DNA from: Irineochytrium annulatum
Taxonomy: Eukaryota > Chytridiomycota > Chytridiomycetes > Chytridiales > Chytridiaceae
Direction: 5' to 3'
Assembly (NCBI GenBank): GCA_027600665.1
Contig: JADGJL010000561.1
Location: 1-18,143 of the forward strand
DNA length: 18,143 bases
In this document: positions 1-10,740 of the stretch, in pieces
Numbering within the stretch: the first letter of the stretch is position 1
Layout: the number at the start of each line of letters is the position of its first letter
Notes under the pieces: model-generated
The model's database searches: none
What the model was told of the DNA's origin: nothing
The model's input: the letters and a program-made list of their open reading frames with translations, nothing else
Made by a program: the position numbers and the translations under genes

Positions 1-113
1 CCCCTTTTCCGTATTCTTCCCCCTTTTATTATATTTCTATTATTTTTTGGGCAAGTCATGGACAGCGACAGACGACATTGACGCCGCCACGCGTTTCTGT
101 CACCATTCCCACT
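1..113 (+). promoter_or_regulatory. Promoter and 5' leader of gene 1, with a short upstream ORF
   Basis: The first 50 bases are strongly pyrimidine-rich and AT-rich, with a TATA-like stretch around 26-37. This is the usual look of a fungal core promoter. An ATG at 58-60 opens a seven-codon upstream ORF that stops with TGA at 79-81, 32 bases before the gene 1 ATG. If it lies in the transcript it could lower translation of gene 1. The transcription start is not visible, so placing the uORF inside the leader is an inference. Confidence 0.45.
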
Positions 114-2341
114 ATGCTCGCGGCCTCACAGGTCCTTGCCCTCCTGGCCATCAGTGCCGTCGTCGTCGCTGACGTGTCATCGTCAGCCTGGTCTTCGTCC
201 GGCTCGAACATCATCACACCAGGCTACAACCTGACCTCCAATTACGATCAATCCGTGACGTTCAATTTCTACTTGAATGGTGACATTGGCATGCAAATCG
301 GTGGGGCGGCCTTCAATGGGTGCGTACTTTTCCTCGAGTGGTCGGGAGTCGGGTGGTTAAAGCTGTTATATCGTTCAGGCGCTACCCGCTAACTGGAGGC
401 TCTGTGGATCCCAACAACCCACCGCAGATCCAGCTGTCCCCGGACGGCACTGTCTACGTTGAGGACTCCACCGGCGCGGTCCTCAAACAGCTCACGCCCT
501 CCACCTCGATAGGCTTCGGCGCGGTGAATGGACCCTTCGTCTTCACGGTGGACTACGACCGCCGCCTCCGCCTGCGCAACTCCGACACGAAGAAGTCGAT
601 TCTCTGGTCTTTCCCCCCTCCGAGAACAACCGTGACCCCTCTCAGGACCGATGCCGTCAACTTCCTGGCCTCAGGCGAGAAGCTTTCGAGCCCGTCAGGC
701 CAATGGTGGATCTCCGTCAACACTCAAGGCGTCCTGGTCACCTCCGCTGCCTATAGCTTCAACGCCGTGGTGCAGACCGCAACGATCCAACCGCTCGTGC
801 TTCAAGTTAACAAGGACGGATCTTTGAGGCTTTACGACGCATTGGGGAGGGTACACGCCGTTCCGATCTTCCCAGGGAGCACCGATGACGCCTCAGGCCA
901 GATCTTTGAGCTCCAGGTCACCGACACTGGCGTCCTCCAGCTGCTCAACGCGCTCTCGAACGTTCTGGTTTGGGGATTCGACCTCACCAAAAACTCAACG
1001 GTCGCCATCACGCCCACCTCCACGACGCCGACGCCATCGCGCACACCGACCCCGACCGCAACGGCGGGCAACACATGGACAAGCACGCAGCCGGCGTTGG
1101 TGCAGCCCGGGTACAACCTTGTATCGTCCTACGACGACTCGGTTCAGTTCAGCTTCTTCTCCAACGGCGATATCGGCATTCAAATCGGCGGCGCTTTATT
1201 CAACGGGTAAGGATGTTCAGCCACTTTAACTTCCACACTTACCCAAAATAAACGTAGACGTACGGCCCTTACCGGCGGAATTGTTGACCCCGACAACATC
1301 CCATCCCTCAACCTCAGCGCCGACGGCCATATCTACTTGAAAGACTCAAAATCAAATATCCTCTCCGAACTTACGAAGCCGCAGGCGAACGGTCTCGGGG
1401 TCGCCAACGGCCCTTTCGTCCTCACCGTCGACTTTGATCGCCGCCTGCGCCTCCGCAACTCCGACCTCTTCAAAACCATCATATGGTCCTTCCCATTGCC
1501 CCGAACCTCAGCCCCGAACCTCGACACCAATTCCATTTCCTTCCTGGCCTCACAGGAGACCATGTCTTCACCGTCCGGCAGGTATACCCTGACCCTCACC
1601 ACCGACGGCATCCTCACCACGTCCGCCGGCTACGCATTCAACTCTAACCCGCAAACAATCAACCCGCAACCTTATGTCCTCGTCCTGAACGCCGACGGCT
1701 CCTTGGGCCTCTATGACGCCCTAGGCCAGCTCCATCCCGTCCAGTCCCTCCCTGGCCCGGCCCCGGCCGGCAAGGCGTCCGAGTACGTCCTCCAGATCAC
1801 GGACGCCGGTGCGCTTCAGGTCGTGGACGCGCTCGCAGATACCCCAACCTGGACCTTCTACATCACCACGAACTCCACCAAGCCGCCCGCCCCCACGACG
1901 ACGACTCCGACCCCAACCCGGGCCTCCACCACGGCCCCGACGACAGTCACGACCGTCCCGCCGCCCCCGACGCTCACCAAGCCCGCGACGACGCCCACGG
2001 GCACCTGGCGGGCCCTCTCGGGCGCGGGCGGCCAGAACTGCGTGACGAACGCAGGCTCGTCGGCCTCGCTCGCGCCCTGCAACAATGCGGCCGCCCAGCT
2101 CTGGTACTGGAGGAACGGGAGGCTCATCAGCCAGGTCCCCGGCGCAGGCGGGGCGGCCCTCTGCGCCGACGCGGGGTCGTTAGCCGTCGCGCCTTGCTCG
2201 GGCACGTTCAACGCCTGGCTCTACGATGCCGCTGGTCATGCCTTCAAGGTGTCCGGGACCTGTCTGACGGAGGCGGGTGGGTCTCTGAGATTCTCCGACT
2301 GCGGGGCGACGGATGGCAGCCAGTATTGGAACTATGCCTGA
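114..2341 (+). CDS. Gene 1: secreted tandem bulb-lectin-like protein with C-terminal ricin-type trefoil
   Basis: Exons are 114-319, 379-1206 and 1258-2341, giving 705 residues. Both introns are phase 2 GT..AG. The ATG at 114 opens a signal peptide of about 20 residues (MLAASQVLALLAISAVVVA), so the product should be secreted. Residues 26-272 and 302-545 are two copies of one module. Both open with W-S/T, PGYNL and NGDIG-QIGG, and both continue into bulb-lectin-style strands (GPFVFTVDYDRRLRLRNSD; DGSLRLYDALG). Thr/Pro-rich linkers, probably O-glycosylated, lie at about 273-301 and 546-594. Residues 594-705 hold three Cys..Cys repeats with QLW and QYW, as in the ricin B beta-trefoil; the middle repeat has NAW instead of QxW. 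The bulb sugar-binding consensus QxDxNxVxY is only partly kept (N-x-D-x-S..Y), so mannose binding is uncertain. The role is inferred to be extracellular carbohydrate recognition. Confidence 0.85.
189..1900 (+). repeat. Two tandem copies of a 276-residue lectin module
   Basis: Unit 1 (about 189-1075) and unit 2 (about 1076-1900) are in-frame copies within gene 1. The first tryptophan is residue 26 in unit 1 and residue 302 in unit 2, a spacing of exactly 276 residues. The phase 2 introns sit after the same FNG motif in both copies. Exon 2 is exactly 828 nt, so one exon equals one repeat period. The intron sequences themselves look unrelated. Confidence 0.85.
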
Positions 2342-3054
2342 AGCGTTATTACTTTTGATTCGTATTCCTTGCTCCTTTCCTTTCTTTTTTGGTAAAAAAA
2401 CCTTTTGCTAATTTCCTCTTTGGTGTTTCGTCCTTCCTTTCTTTACAGCTATTTTCAAATTTCTCACGTGTTTAAGCTTTTCCTTTTGAAAACCTTCCAT
2501 AGATCTCATTAGGTTAGATTTGTTTAACAAAGTTCAGGCAGCTGCCATCTATCCTCTTCTTTGGACGTGAAAGACATGCTTCGTCGGGGGAATGGTTTAT
2601 CCTCAAAAGCTATGCACGGAGTTAACGCGTTGCACCTAGACTCCACCGATGCATGCGCAATGGTGAATACTAAAGGCATATATTACATCGCCTGCGTCGT
2701 GTTCTCTGCTGAAAAGTCGCATTCGCCTTAAGCTGCACTCTGCCAAAGGATATCCTTGATTAAGTATTGAGACAACGAAGGCAACGAAGCTGCGCAGAGT
2801 TGGAAAAACAATCGTCATTTATTCATAGCTTTCATCACTGAACGTTCTATGTTTTGATTACACAGTCTGGAAAGAATTGAACTTGATTACCAGAGTCTAC
2901 TACGAAAGTTAACTTGGTGACATTTCAGTGAATGGGAAGAACGAGGTCGGAGATTGAGTGAAAGGGACGAAGAAAACAGGTGATGACGAAGAACGATGAA
3001 CGGAACGAAAAGTCAAGAACCACTTACGAAGAAGAGAAACGACGGGACGAGCGC
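2342..3054. other. Convergent intergenic region between genes 1 and 2
   Basis: The 713 bp between the two stop codons hold no convincing gene. The stretch just after gene 1 is T-rich with an A7 run near 2395, as expected of a 3' untranslated region. I see no AATAAA for gene 1. On the minus strand the region contains one AATAAA usable by gene 2. Short open frames here have no codon structure or similarity that I can support. Confidence 0.6.
2818..2823 (-). terminator. Candidate polyadenylation signal for gene 2
   Basis: AATAAA read on the minus strand, about 230 bp downstream of the gene 2 stop. Position and orientation fit, but a hexamer of this kind also occurs by chance in AT-rich DNA, and a 3' UTR of this length would be on the long side for a compact fungal genome. 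Confidence 0.35.
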
Positions 3055-5987
3055 TCACGCTCTTCCCGTGCCTAAGGATCCCCTGCTTGGCCCACCCAGC
3101 GCCCAGCTCTTCACCCTGTTCTGGGGCCTGTAAGCCTTGCGCGCCGTCGGCTTCTTGCCCCCCGAGACGTGGTTGATGTTGGGGTACGTCGCGAGCGCCG
3201 GCGGGACGGGCGTCAGGGGCACATCCTTGGTCTCGAACCCCGGCAAGGACCCCGTGAAGGACGGGTCGTTCGGGATCGGGTCTGCCGCGTCGGTCGTGGC
3301 CGGGTTGAAGACGACGAGGCCGGCGACGGAGGAGAGGTCGACCTTAGCCGCGAGGCCCTCGGATTTGGCGAGCTGGGCCGTGAGGATGTTGTGCTCGGCC
3401 GTGTCATCGACGTTGATTGTGGCCTTCGCCGCAATAGCCCTCGCGAGGGCGTTGCGCTTGTTCGCGACCATCTTCCTCACGTTGTTTCGGATCCGGGTGA
3501 GGCGGATCTTGTCCTCTTGGCTCTCGAACGGGTGGGACGCGAGGCTCTCCATCGTGAGCGCGAAGGCCTCGTCGGCCGTCTGGGCGCCATGGTAGAGATC
3601 CGACGCGAGGATGTTTCCATCCGGGTCGGCGGCGGGGCTGTCGACGATGCCCTTGGGGTCGCCGGTGATGAGCTTGGCCTGCCTAAGCGTGTCGACGAAC
3701 AGGATCGAGTTCACGTGGTCCGTCGGCGCGAACTCGGCGGGGTGGACAGTCGGCTGGTCGTTGTGGATGAAGTTGAACGCGTTGAGGTGGGCCTCGTAGT
3801 CGGCAACGTCGGCGAGGTTGTTTGTCTCCGGGTTGAGGGCGAGCTTCGCGGCCTTGACGGAGATGAGGTTCCGCCACGGGGATGGGTCGTCGAGCGGGAC
3901 CTCGCCCAAATCGTTAATTACCGAGTCCATTGCGTCGGATAGCGATTTGGCGCCGCTGAAGATGTTGTCCGGGTTGGAGAAGTCGGAGAAGCCGGTGTTG
4001 GGGAGGATGGCGGGGTTGCCGGTCTGCGCTTTGACGGCCTGCAGGAAGTGAAGGGTGGCTTCGAATTCGTTCAGGCTCGGAGAGATCGCGGTCGTCGTCG
4101 CAGGGCTGAGCTTCAGCTTCGACGCAAACCGGTTGTAAAGTTTCTTCGCTGCCAAGTGAGGGCCTATGTTGGTCCCATCGACAACGGTCGCCTTAATATC
4201 GGCCCCGAGAGAGGTCAAGGCCGTGGTAATCTGAGCGGTCTGCAATGCCGTGGGTGGGGTCTCGCTGTTAAGGATAGCGTCGATCCTTGTTCCCAATTCA
4301 TCAAATGCATCCTCAACCGCAAGACCCGTGCCCACGATGATATCTTCGCCCACCCAAGATCCGCCTGGTGGCGGGTTGGAAGGGTTGTAATCTCCGGGGA
4401 AAAGTGAGTCCACGGCACTGCGGAGTTGGGACAGGGCCGCGATCGCTTTCGGGGACAGCTTCGTGCCCTTGGCCCGGTTACACTGCTGGGTGCAGTACTG
4501 GCGGCCGATCGTACCCGACCCTTCGGGCGAGATAACAGTCTCAGGTGGTGGTTCGACCGCGAAAGAGCAGCCATCCCTTCGGCTGAACCCGCCGCGACGC
4601 GATACTATTGGCGCTGCAGGGGCGCAGCCGGTCGCCACCTCGACTTCGGTTACCATGGCAAGGACCAATTCATGGGCGACGTCGGCGCTAGAATTGGAAG
4701 GTGTTAGTGATGAAAAAGCAGATAAACGAAGCAGCGAAACGCGCACCCCAATGGTGGTCTCGAGCCATCAGGCCGTAATGGTGTAGCAGTTTCGGCTCTG
4801 GCAAGCTTTTCATCGGCAGTTCCCGCTTTGATGGTGTCAAATCTGTTCCTCTTGACGGCCCTCCTGCTCCGAGCAGTGGTTAAGGCACCTCTGATAGCGC
4901 TGTTGATGCCTGCAAAAGCATTCCCGGCTTTCTGGGGATCCGCTACGGCGAGCGCTCGCGAAAACAGTGTCGCTCTGTCAAGTCCTGGGCGGACTAAAGC
5001 TTTTGCATCGTTATTCGTACCTTGGGATATTCGTTCGACCCCAATGTTGATAACTAATGCAGCGGCTGCATCGGCGAGGGGTCTGTCAGCAGCCGGGAAA
5101 GGGGCGCCGCCGTCCATGAGGATAGAGCCGCCATTAAAATCGGTATCAACTTCGGGATTTTGGGCTCGCCAAGTGTCAAAGTCGGCCAAAGTCCGAAAAA
5201 AACTTCTACCAACCACAGTTGTCGCCTGGGAGATGCGCCGACCGTTGCCAAGTGCGGTGAGGGACGCTGTTTGTTGCAAATCGGTCAATGCCTCCGGTTG
5301 TTAAAGTAAGGATCCACCATATTGCCCTTACTTTTAGCGTCGTTGTACGCGGTTAACTGCGCGGACCCCGCCGGAGGTAGCGCCCCTTGGGCTTCCGCCA
5401 AAGCGACAGCGGTGACCTTTTACATGGAAGTTACTTAACACGGAACAACGTTAAAATTGTTGTAACTCACTTTGTAAAACCTCGCAAAAATTACATTGCC
5501 ATCCGCATTCGCCGCGATGGCGTTTCTGTAGGCATCCAGTTCAGTCGTCACTGCCGGTGAGACCGCCGCGGTCGGAATAGGGTTGGGATCAAGTATTGAC
5601 TGTGGCGTGACATATCCCAGGCCATTAAAAGTCAACCCAGTATGATCCTCCCTGTTTGCGCTGAGCCGGATTCCATTCCCCGAGTCGTCCCGCGCGGCGG
5701 GGAACAAGTTGAGTCCCGCAGTACTGAGGACGCCGGACTCGAAGATCTTCACCCAGAACTCCTTCGAATTCCACAAAGGTTGATTAGTCTTCTTTCTCCC
5801 TCCGTGACGGCAAGCACACCTTCTCGTCCACCCCGTACATATCACCAGCCGGGTTAAAGTAGACGTTTGCAGGGCTGCCAACAAATGGATGCGTAGGATC
5901 AAACCACTTGGCCGCGGCGACGAACTGAACTCCAAGGAGGAAGGTGACGATGGTCGACGCCGCCCTAACGGCGATGACGGCTCGCAT
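3055..5987 (-). CDS. Gene 2: secreted protein of unknown family with degenerate helical repeats
   Basis: Exons on the minus strand are 5987-5820, 5761-5471, 5416-5332, 5266-4747 and 4687-3055, giving 898 residues. Introns are 58, 54, 65 and 59 bp with phases 0, 0, 1 and 2. The last has a clear CTAAC branch site, and the GTGAGT and GTAAGG donors of introns 2 and 3 are strong. The ATG at 5987 opens a signal peptide (MRAVIAVRAASTIVTFLLGV, ending near AAA-K), so the protein is probably exported. I recognise no family. Four segments, at about 205-285, 435-520, 561-635 and 680-760, share one pattern: a helix, an Asp/Asn/Gly/Pro-rich loop, a GxxLxDAxxAL-like helix and another helix. A Cys-containing spacer lies at about 375-425. 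The C-terminal 30 residues are basic and Gly/Ser-rich. It shares a divergent promoter with gene 3. The exon model is firm; the function is unknown. Confidence 0.75.
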
Positions 5988-6393
5988 GGCTGGGAGACGG
6001 AAGTGCGTGGGTGGGAGGTCGTGGCTACGAATGGAGACTCCTGCCCTTAAGAGTGATGCGATTGGGTGGGCTTGCTGTTTCCTATTTTTGTTATCATTTT
6101 CTTCTATTTTACTTTAACTTTGATTTTATTCGGTGACGTAGGATGTGGGCTGAGTGTCTAAAACGAATTTTAGATTCCGAAACTTTTCTTATCAGGCATT
6201 TTCCGAAACAAATAGAATATATCGTGGACAAGCCACCAGACAGGGTTCATTGAGGCTTGCTCACAAGGCTGAGTTTTTGGTGGTTTTTGCTGTCACCTTT
6301 ACCACGCGCGCGCTGGGTGTGCCAGTCGCAAGCATTCCCCGTCCCCTTCCGCTTCCCCTTCCCCATCGCCAACCCCGTCGCGGCCGTTCCAAA
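5988..6393. promoter_or_regulatory. Shared divergent promoter of genes 2 and 3
   Basis: The 406 bp between the start codons of two divergently transcribed genes. The centre (about 6070-6135) is T-rich and AT-rich. The last 55 bases before the gene 3 ATG are almost pure C/T (about 6339-6390), resembling fungal CT-rich initiation regions. The leader of gene 2 read on the minus strand is also C-rich and has no ATG near its start codon. A 36-codon open frame at 6143-6253 (+) lies in the AT-rich part and is probably not transcribed. No specific factor site is recognised. Confidence 0.5.
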
Positions 6394-9300
6394 ATGGCCC
6401 GCGTCCTCTTCGCCGCCGCATGCTTTCTGACCCTCTCCCTCAACTCCGCCGCCGCCGCCTTCATCCCCAGCAACACCTCCACCTCCCTCGCCGTCTTGGA
6501 GTTGCCTTACCTGGCACAGCAGTTGACGCTCTCCAGGAGAACTGTGTCGTTTTGCGCGGACGGTAGCTGCACGCTGCTGCATGGCTCGTGTAATTGCCCT
6601 ACGGACCCGTGCGATAACGATGACTACGCGAAAAAGCACCCCCAAAGGTGCAATCCCACGCCCGTTGACGAGGTCAGTTCCGGTGCGAGATCCTTCTGGT
6701 CGGGGTCTTATAGAGCATTTTTGTAGGTCGCCGTTTGCGTTGCGGGGCTCATGCAAGCGGCCGTAGATCAAGGGTTCTTCCCGGACGGCACCGCCGGCAT
6801 GCACAAACACCGGCGAAGGAGCGACCCGGACCCCGGCACGAGATCGGGCCAAGTCGACGACCATGTCGCGAGGCGCGACCCCAATGTCCCCCAAGCGAAG
6901 CCCTTTGACGTCTGCATCCCGCTGGTGTCAGCCGGGCCTATGGCCAACCCTTACCACGTGCTGCTGACCGGGATGCCCCCGGACTTGACAGTCGCGCGGT
7001 TGGGGTCCGGAATCCCCGTCCCGTTGTCGAACGGCATCGACTGCGAGAAGAACGGCCAGGTGAGCACAACATCATCCTTACGTGCTTTTGGCCTTCCCCT
7101 CCCTTTTCTCGTTTATTTCAGCTCAACGTGTCGTCGTCGCAGCCCTGCTCCTTCTCCCAATCCTTTGCAACTTCCTACACAACTAGCGTCTCGCTTGCCG
7201 TGATGAAGGGGTCGTCCACCGCCTACACGGCCAGCAACACAACAAATTGGAGCGCGGGGACGACGTCGAACCACATCGACTCCATAACGAATATTGTCGA
7301 CCAATCGTTCAACAAGGCTAATACAACCGATGATAACGGGTCCCAGGCGTTAAACATTCAATACGGCTTGACAAAGGTAATTTTCTTTTCCCTTGTTCTC
7401 TTCTTGGCAATGATTTGGGCCAGTTCGAGCGTTTTTCTCACGCAAGCACCAATTTACAGACTCATGACAACCAAACCGCGTCCACGCACGTCACCACAGA
7501 CGAAGGCTCAACCACTAACACCAATACTTGGGACCACCAGGACACATGGACGAAAAACACCGATATAGGCTTTGAGGACAACTCAGACACGACCGGGACT
7601 GACACGACTCTCGGCTCTGGATCGTCGACGGCCAACACGACATCGTTGGACACGACCGCCTCAGTTACCTTTGCGTGTACCTTTTCTCAATCCGTTACGA
7701 CCGACGTCTCGGTCAAGGTCGGCGTCCAGGCGTCCGCGGAGGTGCCTGTGGGTGGTTCGTTCAGCTGTGATTTCAGCTCGACCCATACGGACGACAAGAC
7801 TCTTGTGATTGCCTTCTCGCGGACCCGCACCCAATCCAATACAACCACCGGAGACAATCATAGTACGAATCTAACCCACGCCATTACCATTACGGGATCC
7901 CACCATAATACGCTCACGAGCCAGGGAACTATTACCTCTCATGGTGGTTCGACGGCCCTGACCACTGGGTTTGTTCTTTCGTCTTAGACACTTCGCAACC
8001 GACCTAATATGAGTTTGAAATCAGGCATTCGGATTCCGACTCGACCGAGAGCAGGCAGGGCGATTCCGTCAGCGATGCTTACAGCCACGGCATGACGAAT
8101 ACAACGGGATGGTCACGATCTTCGACAGACACGTATGGCGTATCGAATAGTCATACTATCGGAACCACGACGGACAAAGGCATAGTAGATAATCGCGGCG
8201 GCGACATCAACAGTGCAACTCAGGCAACCGAAACTACCGAATCCACCGAGACTAATAACACCGCCACTACTAACACGATTGAGACGACTTCTACTATTTA
8301 TATACCGCCGGGAACGTGTGCGATTCCCGTCTGCAAGCCTAACGTCCTCTCTGTCGCTACGCCATGGCTATGTAAAAGCACTGACACAGGCTTCGTCGAC
8401 ATCTACACTACCGAGGTCCAGCATTTAAAGGGATTCAACGGGAATCCTGCCAATCTTTCCTGTGTCCTCGACATAATCGGCTGCGGCGACCCCATCAAGC
8501 CTTTCACTCGCGACCAGAACCGGTACTATTACACACCCTACGTTGCGGGAGAAAACAGCCGCAACATGCGATCTGACGGAATGATGAGCCCTCTCGTTGG
8601 GCTCATGGCCTACTACAACCTCGTCAGCGCCAATGGCGAGTACACGCTCGCCTTCGACCCCACGTCGGCCACGTCCAACTTGGCCCTCCGCCACATCGAC
8701 ACCATCAAATGGCAGACGGGCATCACAAACCTGTACTCCCTCACGAGGCTCCGCATTACACTAGACGGCCACATTGTTCAAGAGGCGCAGGGCGTTTACG
8801 TCGACGACCCCAACGCATGGACGCCGATCTGGTCCTCAGTGCCCCTGCACCTCAACTACCCCGTCGGCGTTCACGGTTCTAACGGATATATCCTCTACGT
8901 CCAGAACGACGGCGAGATCGAGCTCCTCGACGGCGCCCAGGTCAAGATCTGGTCAAGCACACTCAGCACCCTCTCCCTGGGCTTCAAGTACCCGATCAAC
9001 CACCCCTGGCCGTCCGTCTATCGCACAGAGCCCAACGCGCCCGGTCAGAACGACCCGCACAACGCGCTGCCTCCGAACATTACGTACCTCAACCGCACCA
9101 TAACGGCCGACTGCAACACTTCCATCTCTCAAAATCAGGCCCTCACGTCCCCTTCGGGTCGTTTCTCCTTAATTTTGAGGGACACCGGTAACTTGGTCCT
9201 GAAGGACTGGGAGCGCACCATGTGGGAGTCCAACACGGCCGACATGTGGTACGCCCGCGGTCCCTACACCGCGTCGTTCTCGCGGAAAGGGAGCTTCCAG

Positions 9301-10289
9301 GTCAAAGATTCCCTCTACAGGCTTGTCTGGGAGGCCGGCAGCGTCTTTGGCCAGAGCCTCGCCGTGACGGACACCGGCGACGTCGTCATAAAGAATGCGG
9401 ACGGGACGACGATTTGGAGCCTGAGGGGGGACAATAACGTGGCGAAGCTCTGGAATGTCTTTACCAACCCGCTGACGTCCTGCAACTCGTGCGACGACTG
9501 CAGTTGGTCCGCCGCGCCGCAGCCGCTCATCCACCTCGCGACGAACAAATGCCTCTCGTGGTCCACGAACACGGTCGTGCCGGTAAATTTTGCATACTTA
9601 AATTATAAAAAGTTTGTTTCTCGCTGAATCTCCGTTCGACTTACTTACCTGCGCAGAATGGCCCCAACTGCGATCTTTGGCTCTGGAACCCCATCCAGCG
9701 CTTCTACAACCCCTACCAGGTCGACAACACGACCACTACAGTCTGCCTCGGCAGCGCCAACGCCACCACAATCCTCTCCCCTTGCAGCTCCAATCGCGCC
9801 ATGCGCCACTATGACGACGGCCTCCTCACGCTCGCCAACAGCCTGAACCTCTGCATTGGCGCCGCGGGCCTCATGGTCCAGTGCGACGCCAACCTCATCC
9901 GTTTGGACAAGCTCTGGTCCCTCGGCGCGCGCTCGACCACGTTGCCGATGCTCTCCACCGCCCCCGGCGGCACGAGGCTCCTACTGCTCGCGCAGCAGGT
10001 CACGGCCCTCGGGACGGGCATGACCCTGAACGCGAACGGCGACGTGTTCGTGACCGCGGGATCGGCATACAACGTCGTCCGGAGCAACCTCAGGCTCTCG
10101 GACCCGCCCGTGCTCACGCTTACGACCGACGGCAGGCTCGTGGTCACGAACCTGGCCGGGAATAGGACCTACTCTACGCTCCCCGTCAAGAGCGGCGGCG
10201 TCGCGCCATTCAGGCTCGCGATCGTCAAGAAGGGCGGTGTAGCGCTGCAGGATGCGATGAATAGAACGATGTGGTCCCTGAGCGTCTGA
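6394..10289 (+). CDS. Gene 3: secreted multi-lectin protein with Ser/Thr-rich pore-former-like region (paralogue A)
   Basis: Exons are 6394-6672, 6727-7059, 7122-7376, 7460-7968, 8025-9582 and 9657-10289, giving 1188 residues. Intron phases are 0, 0, 0, 2 and 0. The start has good context (CAAAATGG) and a signal peptide of about 22 residues. In order: a six-Cys segment (54-86); a conserved domain with ANPYH-LLTGMP and LGSGIPVPL (about 95-204); a Ser/Thr-rich region with alternating polar/hydrophobic residues (about 215-550) containing VPVGG and GSHHN; IPPGTCAIPVC with two paired Cys blocks (about 550-630); two bulb-lectin-like domains (about 640-775 and 827-930, the second with DTGNLVLKD and TTIWSL); a ricin-like trefoil (about 959-1070, HLATNKCLSW); and a bulb-like tail. 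Bulb sugar-site residues are degenerate. The lectin calls are firm. The resemblance of the central region to aerolysin/ETX-MTX2 proteins is inference; a glycosylated adhesin stalk is the alternative. Confidence 0.85.
6551..6651 (+). other. Six-cysteine segment found only in gene 3
   Basis: Residues 54-86 of gene 3 carry Cys at 54, 59, 66, 68, 73 and 86, a spacing of C-x4-C-x6-C-x-C-x4-C-x12-C. Six cysteines directly after a signal peptide suggest a small disulfide-knit domain. The first exons of genes 4 and 5 have no equivalent. The spacing does not match any six-Cys family that I can name with confidence. Confidence 0.6.
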
Positions 10290-10740
10290 TGCAATGACAA
10301 GTCGTTTTACTATTTCTTTCTCCTTTCTTCCACCTTCCCCTTTCTGCCAAGCGCTTTTCGTTTTCTCGTCATTTACTGCGTAGTGGTTCCGTTCTCGTAG
10401 ATGGATTATTCCCGCTATGCTCGTCAACAGATAAGGAGCTCATCGTCCCCTCACGTTAATAAAATTTGATATTAAATAATATACCCGCAATTTAATCAAC
10501 CGGTTTTTACCGGGCCTGCACTTTTCTCAAAGGAGCAAGCCCAATTATACGTCTTAACAGAAGTAATTGTGGGCCCATTTCGGCTTTGTTCATGCAAATT
10601 TCTATCAAGACAAAAAGAATAAAGAAAACCAACAGGCCATATGGATGTTGCATACTCCGAACGCCGATTGAAAAATCTATAACTGCAAAAAAGTGAAGCG
10701 ACAACGAGAGAAAAGAACCCCTCGCTGAGACCAGCCTCTA
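10290..10740. other. Convergent intergenic region between genes 3 and 4
   Basis: The 451 bp between two facing stop codons are AT-richer than the coding DNA on either side, with a short very AT-rich patch around 10458-10492. Nothing in it looks like a gene. One forward AATAAA at 10458 fits the 3' end of gene 3, and a second occurs at 10618. I see no AATAAA on the minus strand for gene 4. Confidence 0.6.
10458..10463 (+). terminator. Candidate polyadenylation signal for gene 3
   Basis: AATAAA about 170 bp after the gene 3 stop, at the start of an AT-rich patch. A second AATAAA at 10618-10623 would give a longer 3' UTR. The choice between them cannot be made from sequence alone. Confidence 0.45.

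Noticed and set aside
2636..2818. A 60-codon minus-strand open frame between genes 1 and 2
   Set aside because: Short, no motif, no splice signals linking it to gene 2, and close to the length expected by chance in this composition.
3169..3942. A 257-codon plus-strand open frame antisense to the last exon of gene 2
   Set aside because: Val/Arg/Glu-rich low-complexity translation typical of an antisense shadow; no start context or splicing evidence.
5292..5331. A 40-bp version of gene 2 intron 3, ending at the AG at 5292-5293
   Set aside because: It breaks the reading frame into the next exon and is shorter than any other intron here. The 65-bp version ending at 5267 is in frame.
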